Part shown: piece by piece, positions 31,357 through 35,148 of the stretch
How positions within the stretch are numbered: the first letter of the stretch is position 1
Layout of the letters: each line of letters starts with the position of its first letter
DNA from: Chthoniobacterales bacterium
Lineage (GTDB): Bacteria; Verrucomicrobiota; Verrucomicrobiia; Chthoniobacterales; JACTMZ01
Direction: 5' to 3'
Length of the DNA stretch: 35,148 bases
Assembly: GCA_014879535.1 (NCBI GenBank)
Contig: JACSRX010000052.1
Location: forward strand, 122,334-157,481
Notes under the pieces: model-generated
Databases searched by the model: none
What the model was told of the DNA's origin: nothing
Seen by the model: only the letters and a program-made list of their open reading frames with translations
Program-made: the position numbers and the translations under genes

Positions 31357-32133
31357 TTACATCCCCATGATCTCGTAGCCGCCGTCCACGTAGAGCACCT
31401 GCCCGGTGATCGAGGCCGCGCCGTCGCTGGCGAGGAAGGTGCCGGTGGCGCCGAGTTCGGAAGTCTCGCAACTGCGCTTGAGCGGGGCATGCTCCTCGTA
31501 GTGCTTCATCATCGAGGAAAACCCGGAGATGCCGCGGGCGGCCAGCGTCTGCACGGGACCGGCGCTGATGCAGTTGACGCGGATCTTCTTCGGACCGAGA
31601 TCGTAGGCGAGATAGCGGGTCGAGGATTCGAGGGCGGCCTTGGCAACACCCATGACATTGTAATGCGGGACGACCTTCACGCTGCCGAGATAGCTCATGG
31701 CTACGATGCTGCCGCCATTCGTCATGAACGGTTCGGCCGCGCGGGAGAGCGCGACGAGCGAGTAGGCGTTGATGTCCATCGCCGTGGAGAACGCCGAACG
31801 CGAGGTCGAGACGAAGTCGCCCTCCAGGGCCTCCTTGGGCGCGAAAGCCACCGAATGCAAAAGAAGGTCGAGGCGGTCTGTGTGGCCGCGGACCTTGTCG
31901 AAAAATGCAGCGATTTCCCCGTCCTTCGAGACATCGCAGGGATAAACATGCACGTCAGCGCCGAATTCGGAGACCAGTTCCTCGACATTCTCCTTCACCC
32001 GCTCACCCTGGTAATTGAAAATGAGGCTTGCCCCGGCTTCCTTCCACGCCTTGGCGATGGCCCATGCGATGCTGCGCTTGTTGGCGACCCCGAAAACGAC
32101 TCCGACTTTGCCCGACAGAATTCCTTCGCTCAT
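31357..32133 (-). CDS. fabI: Enoyl-[acyl-carrier-protein] reductase FabI
   Basis: A 258-residue enzyme for the last reduction in each fatty-acid elongation cycle, using NADH in the cytoplasm. The FabI-type nucleotide-binding motif GVANKRSIAWAIA starts at residue 15, and the catalytic Y-x6-K motif is Y158 and K165 (YNVMGVAK), with Y148 upstream, the same spacing as in Escherichia coli FabI (Y146, Y156, K163). Also present are HSVAFAPKEALEGDF and the C-terminal VLYVDGGYEIMGM. Length is normal. The start MSEGILSGK was preferred to an upstream frame that continues into the intergenic region. The 3' end lies 14 bp from heptad array C, and the start faces heptad array D before the divergent ATPase gene. 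FabI is the target of triclosan and some pyridine-type inhibitors. Confidence 0.95.
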   Translation of the reverse strand: MSEGILSGKVGVVFGVANKRSIAWAIAKAWKEAGASLIFNYQGERVKENVEELVSEFGADVHVYPCDVSKDGEIAAFFDKVRGHTDRLDLLLHSVAFAPKEALEGDFVSTSRSAFSTAMDINAYSLVALSRAAEPFMTNGGSIVAMSYLGSVKVVPHYNVMGVAKAALESSTRYLAYDLGPKKIRVNCISAGPVQTLAARGISGFSSMMKHYEEHAPLKRSCETSELGATGTFLASDGAASITGQVLYVDGGYEIMGM

Positions 32134-32236
32134 AAGGGGGCATCTTCGCCGAGGGGCCGCCCCTAGGTCAAATCCGGACCTGCTTTGCATCCCGGCCCCA
32201 AGAAGCTAAGAGTAGATGAAAGTCGATGGATGGAGG

Positions 32237-32295
32237 GTTGAGGGTGTGAAGGCAGCATTGCCGGGGCTCTCAACTCTCATCTCTCAACCCTCAAC
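32237..32295. repeat. Heptad array D between fabI and the P-type ATPase
   Basis: Right arm (32268-32295): four units TCTCAAC, TCTCATC, TCTCAAC, CCTCAAC, ending 6 bp before the ATPase ATG. Left arm: one clear inverted unit GTTGAGG (32237-32243) followed by a degenerate one. It occupies the divergent intergenic region where both promoters must lie. Confidence 0.8.
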
Positions 32296-32301
32296 CACTC
32301 C

Positions 32302-34959
32302 ATGTCCGCCTGCTGCCACAACACCGATTGCGACAAGGCGCCCGACCGGGACGAACTCGCCCGCGAAGCCCGCACTTGGCTGCGTCTCGGCATGGCCGGC
32401 CTCCTTGCGGCGCAGGCGATGATTTTCAGTCTGGCCGTCAACCTCTCGCCGGTCAGCGGCAACGCCCACACCGTCATCCACGGCGCCCTCGCCCTCTCCG
32501 CACTCGGCGTCTTCCTGCTCGCGGGGCTGCCCATCCTCCGCGAATCGTGGACGGCGGCGCGGCACGGACGGATCGTGTTCGAGCAGTTTTTCCTCGCGGG
32601 CATTGCCGGCGCCTTTGCGGCGTCGGTGCACAGTTCCCTCACCGGCGAGGGGCACGTTTACTACGAGATCGTCGCCGTCCTCGTCGCCATCTACACCTTC
32701 GGCACCCTGCTTGCGCGCCGGCGACGCGACGCCCTGCGCGATTCGATCTCGAAACTCGGCGCCGCCTTCGATTTCTGCGAGCGGCTGGACTCCCGGGGCA
32801 ATGCCGAACGCATCGCCGTGGAGCAGGTGGCTGCCGGCGACCAGATCCTCGCCGGGGCCGGACAGGGCGTGCCGGTGGATGGCGTCGTCATGGAGGGCAC
32901 CGCCCTCGTTTCCGAAGCCGCGCTCACGGGCGAGCCGTATCCCGTGGTCAAGCGCACGGGGGACACGATCCTTGCCGGCAGCCGCCTTGAGGACAGCAGC
33001 CTGCGCATCCGCGCAACCTCGGCGGGACGCTCCCGTCGCCTCGACCAGCTTCTCCAGTCCATCGACGAGGCCCGGCGCCATCCGGGCCGCATCCAGCGCG
33101 AAGCCGACCGCCTCGTCGCGTGGTTCCTTCCGCTGGTCATGCTGGTGGCGGCCGTCACCACCGCGGCATGGACGCTGCACAGCGGATGGGTCACGGGGAT
33201 TTTCAACGGCCTCGCCGTCCTTCTCGTCGCCTGCCCCTGCGCCATGGGGCTTGCGACACCGGTGGCCATCTGGGGTGCCTTGGCCGCACTGGCCAAGCGC
33301 GGACTCATCGCCCGCGGCGGCGACGCCATCGAGGCGCTTTCCGCCGTGGACACCACCGTCTTCGACAAGACCGGCACCCTCAGCGAGAGCGACGCGCGCC
33401 TCGTGGATTTTGTCTGCCTCCCCGGCACCGACCGAACCACCCTCCTCCGCGAAATCGCCGCGATCCAGACGGGCAGCACACATCCGATCGCCCGCGCCTT
33501 CCGCACGGCGGCCCCGGAAGAGTCCCCACTCCTTGCGCACGGCATCGGCATCCTTCCCGGCACGGGTATCGAGGGCGGCCTGCCGGACAACACCGTCCTC
33601 CAGATCGGCAACAAGACCCTCCTTGCGCCAGAGGACCGGCCCGCGGAACTGCGCGACCTGCTCGCCGTGGATGTTTCCGGAGGCCACGAGATCTTCATCC
33701 GCCGCAATGGGCGACTCTGCGGGCTTGCCGTCCTGCGCGAGTCCCTGCGCGACTCCGCCCGTGCCGCGCTCGCGGAGATGAAAAACCTCGGGCTGCGCAC
33801 GATCGTGATGACCGGCGACCGCGAGGAGAACGCCGCGCGCTTCGGATTCTCCGAGTGCCTCGCGGGAATGACTCCCGACGGGAAACTTCAGGAGGTTGAA
33901 AACCTCAAGCGCCGCGGGGATCGCGTCCTTTTCATCGGCGACGGCATCAACGACGCGCCCGCCATGGCGGCCGCCGACACGAGCATCGCGCTTGCCGCCG
34001 GCAGCGAGCTCCCGCGCGAAACCGCCGCGATGGAGCTCAACGGCCACGACCTGCGCGCCATCCCGCAATCCATCGCCCTCTGCCGCGCCACCGTCCGTGC
34101 CATCCGGCGCAACATCGCCTTTGCCGCCTGCTACAACATCGTCGGCATCGCCCTCGCCGCCGCCGGATTGCTCCATCCCATCGCCGCCGCGCTCATCATG
34201 CTCGTCTCCAGCATGACCGTCACCTGGCGGGTGCTGCGCGAAACCTCCGATGCCGCGCTGGAAAAATCCGCCGCAAACACGCACGCCGCCCCTCGCACCG
34301 CGCGACCGGCGCGGAGTTTCCCCCGCATCGAGAGCATCGTTTACGCCTCCGCCCTCGCGCTCCAGGGGCCGGCCATCGCATGGCTCGGCGGTTTCCACGG
34401 GACCCAGGGCGCAGGCTTCATCGCCCTGTTCCTCGCGGCCGGGGCCGCCCTCCTGCTCTGGTCGCGCGACCGTGTCTGGACCGCGCCGGCTCGGATGACC
34501 ATCGCCATGTTTTCCGTCGGCGGACTCACCATGCTCGCCGGCTGGTGGGCCGACGCCGGGTTCGCCGCCGTCGTGCGCGACGGGGTCTGCCTCTGCGGCT
34601 GCGCGAAGTCCAACATGGGCCTCGGGCTGCTGGTGAAATTCACATGGATGGACGCCGGCATGCTCGCCGCCGCCCTCCCCGCGCTCTTCATCGACCGCAG
34701 TGTGGCGCGGAGGTTTTCCATCCGCTTCTGGTGCTGGGGCGCCGGACTTGCCGGGATGTTCGCCGGCATGGAACTCGGGGCGCTCGCGCTCGCCGGGTTG
34801 CCCGTGACAGCTCCTTCCGCCCAGTTCTTCCTCACCTACGCCGCGATGGTCTGCGGCATGTGCCTCGGCATGCTCGCCGGCTGCGAAATATCTTCCAAGT
34901 TGCTTTCGCTTCCCGCACGGCGCAGGTTCCGCCACAATCCCACCGTCACGTCTCCGTAG
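32302..34959 (+). CDS. Cu-type P1B ATPase with C-terminal membrane extension
   Basis: An 885-residue heavy-metal transporting ATPase. Core motifs: TGE (209-211) in the actuator domain, CPC (311-313) in the transport helix, phosphorylation site D355 (DKTGT), HP (394-395), TGD (504-506) and GDGINDAP (546-553). The helix-7 YN (611-612) and helix-8 MxxSS (633-637) match Cu(I)-specific P1B-1 pumps. There is no N-terminal HMA domain; a short CCHNTDCD cluster at the start may take its role. The core normally ends near 650, but another 235 residues follow, with about five further hydrophobic segments and cysteine/methionine-rich patches CLCGCAKSNMG and MVCGMCLGMLAGC. This extension is unusual and could be a fused accessory metal or cytochrome-oxidase assembly domain. 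It starts 6 bp after a heptad array, and its stop lies inside the tRNA gene. Confidence 0.88.
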   Translation: MSACCHNTDCDKAPDRDELAREARTWLRLGMAGLLAAQAMIFSLAVNLSPVSGNAHTVIHGALALSALGVFLLAGLPILRESWTAARHGRIVFEQFFLAGIAGAFAASVHSSLTGEGHVYYEIVAVLVAIYTFGTLLARRRRDALRDSISKLGAAFDFCERLDSRGNAERIAVEQVAAGDQILAGAGQGVPVDGVVMEGTALVSEAALTGEPYPVVKRTGDTILAGSRLEDSSLRIRATSAGRSRRLDQLLQSIDEARRHPGRIQREADRLVAWFLPLVMLVAAVTTAAWTLHSGWVTGIFNGLAVLLVACPCAMGLATPVAIWGALAALAKRGLIARGGDAIEALSAVDTTVFDKTGTLSESDARLVDFVCLPGTDRTTLLREIAAIQTGSTHPIARAFRTAAPEESPLLAHGIGILPGTGIEGGLPDNTVLQIGNKTLLAPEDRPAELRDLLAVDVSGGHEIFIRRNGRLCGLAVLRESLRDSARAALAEMKNLGLRTIVMTGDREENAARFGFSECLAGMTPDGKLQEVENLKRRGDRVLFIGDGINDAPAMAAADTSIALAAGSELPRETAAMELNGHDLRAIPQSIALCRATVRAIRRNIAFAACYNIVGIALAAAGLLHPIAAALIMLVSSMTVTWRVLRETSDAALEKSAANTHAAPRTARPARSFPRIESIVYASALALQGPAIAWLGGFHGTQGAGFIALFLAAGAALLLWSRDRVWTAPARMTIAMFSVGGLTMLAGWWADAGFAAVVRDGVCLCGCAKSNMGLGLLVKFTWMDAGMLAAALPALFIDRSVARRFSIRFWCWGAGLAGMFAGMELGALALAGLPVTAPSAQFFLTYAAMVCGMCLGMLAGCEISSKLLSLPARRRFRHNPTVTSP

Positions 34960-35021
34960 TTCAACGGATAGAATAGAGGTTTCCTAAACCTTAGATCCGG
35001 GTTCGATTCCCGGCGGAGACA
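34950..35021 (+). tRNA. tRNA-Arg (anticodon CCT)
   Basis: A complete cloverleaf can be drawn: acceptor arm GTCTCCG with CGGAGAC (34950-34956 and 35014-35020), a D arm, an anticodon arm with loop TTCCTAA giving anticodon CCT for the AGG arginine codon, and a T arm CCGGG-TTCGATT-CCCGG. The discriminator base is A, and CCA is not encoded. The first ten bases overlap the end of the ATPase gene, including its TAG stop. Confidence 0.93.
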
Positions 35022-35034
35022 AGCTGCAAGCATT

Positions 35035-35121
35035 GTTGAGAGTTGAAAGAAAGTGTCGCCCCGGCGGCGACTCCCGCAGGGCGCCTGATTCTCTCTCAAC
35101 TCTCATCCCTCAACTTTCAAC
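35035..35121. repeat. Heptad array E downstream of tRNA-Arg
   Basis: Left arm (35035-35048): GTTGAGA, GTTGAAA. Right arm (35094-35121): four units TCTCAAC, TCTCATC, CCTCAAC, TTTCAAC. The arms are inverted, 45 bp apart. The layout is the same as in the pairs at 31234-31342 and 32237-32295. The window ends 27 bp later. Confidence 0.82.
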
Positions 35122-35148
35122 TTCCCCCGGCCTCCCCCCGCCGATGTC

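Noticed and set aside
32284-34935. Long minus-strand frame opposite the P-type ATPase
   Set aside because: The plus strand has every P-type ATPase motif in order; the antisense product is rich in Gly/Glu/His without any domain.
29821-35121. Heptad arrays as a CRISPR or ordinary microsatellite
   Set aside because: There are no long repeats with unique spacers and no cas genes, and a fixed copy number of four with inverted partners is unlike a freely varying microsatellite.

Overview
The window is a 35 kb piece of a GC-rich, compact bacterial chromosome. Several features fit the Verrucomicrobiota or a neighbouring PVC phylum: two short secreted proteins with PEP-CTERM sorting tails, very large secreted amylases carrying calcium-binding DxDGDG repeats, a DUF1573/rhodanese/MauE cluster, and few clear Shine-Dalgarno sites. 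This placement is inference from gene content; no rRNA or marker gene in the window settles it.

Layout. 0-1 kb: the 3' part of hemW. 1-11.5 kb: two secreted GH13 alpha-glucan enzymes on the minus strand, one of 2328 residues with two complete catalytic domains and one of about 1130 residues that is a paralogue of its C-terminal half. 11.6-14.4 kb: a FIST sensor protein, then a tightly overlapping minus-strand operon DUF1573 - rhodanese - MauE. 14.5-15.9 kb: a TetR repressor and an SDR oxidoreductase, divergent, with two copies of a probable operator between them. 15.9-20.7 kb: a secreted (alpha/alpha)6 glycosidase with a CBM48-like module, a small membrane protein, an L,D-transpeptidase with a decayed second domain, and a PEP-CTERM zinc metalloprotease. 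20.8-22.6 kb: the ABC-F ATPase Uup. 22.6-25.8 kb: an accessory patch, partly AT-richer, with one intact RelE/Phd toxin-antitoxin pair, two ribbon-helix-helix antitoxins whose partner genes are reduced to stubs, an XRE regulator with a palindromic operator, and a glycine-rich PEP-CTERM protein coupled to a small helical protein. 25.9-29.9 kb: a GAF-adenylate cyclase, an unrecognised membrane protein, and a Rieske/FMN-reductase fusion. 29.8-35.1 kb: a GlcD-like FAD oxidase, fabI, a Cu-type P1B ATPase and tRNA-Arg(CCT), whose boundaries all carry an unusual four-unit heptanucleotide array (YYTCAAC)4.

How it fits together. The two GH13 proteins and the CBM48 glycosidase indicate extracellular breakdown of starch- or glycogen-like polymers. 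The DUF1573/rhodanese/MauE operon looks like an envelope thiol or sulfur-handling unit. The features most worth following up are the heptad arrays, which shape gene ends and even supply a stop codon; the two-catalytic-domain amylase and its paralogue; and the row of toxin-antitoxin remnants. Convergent genes overlap at their stops at 12.79 and 15.91 kb, and the tRNA overlaps the ATPase stop, showing very tight packing.
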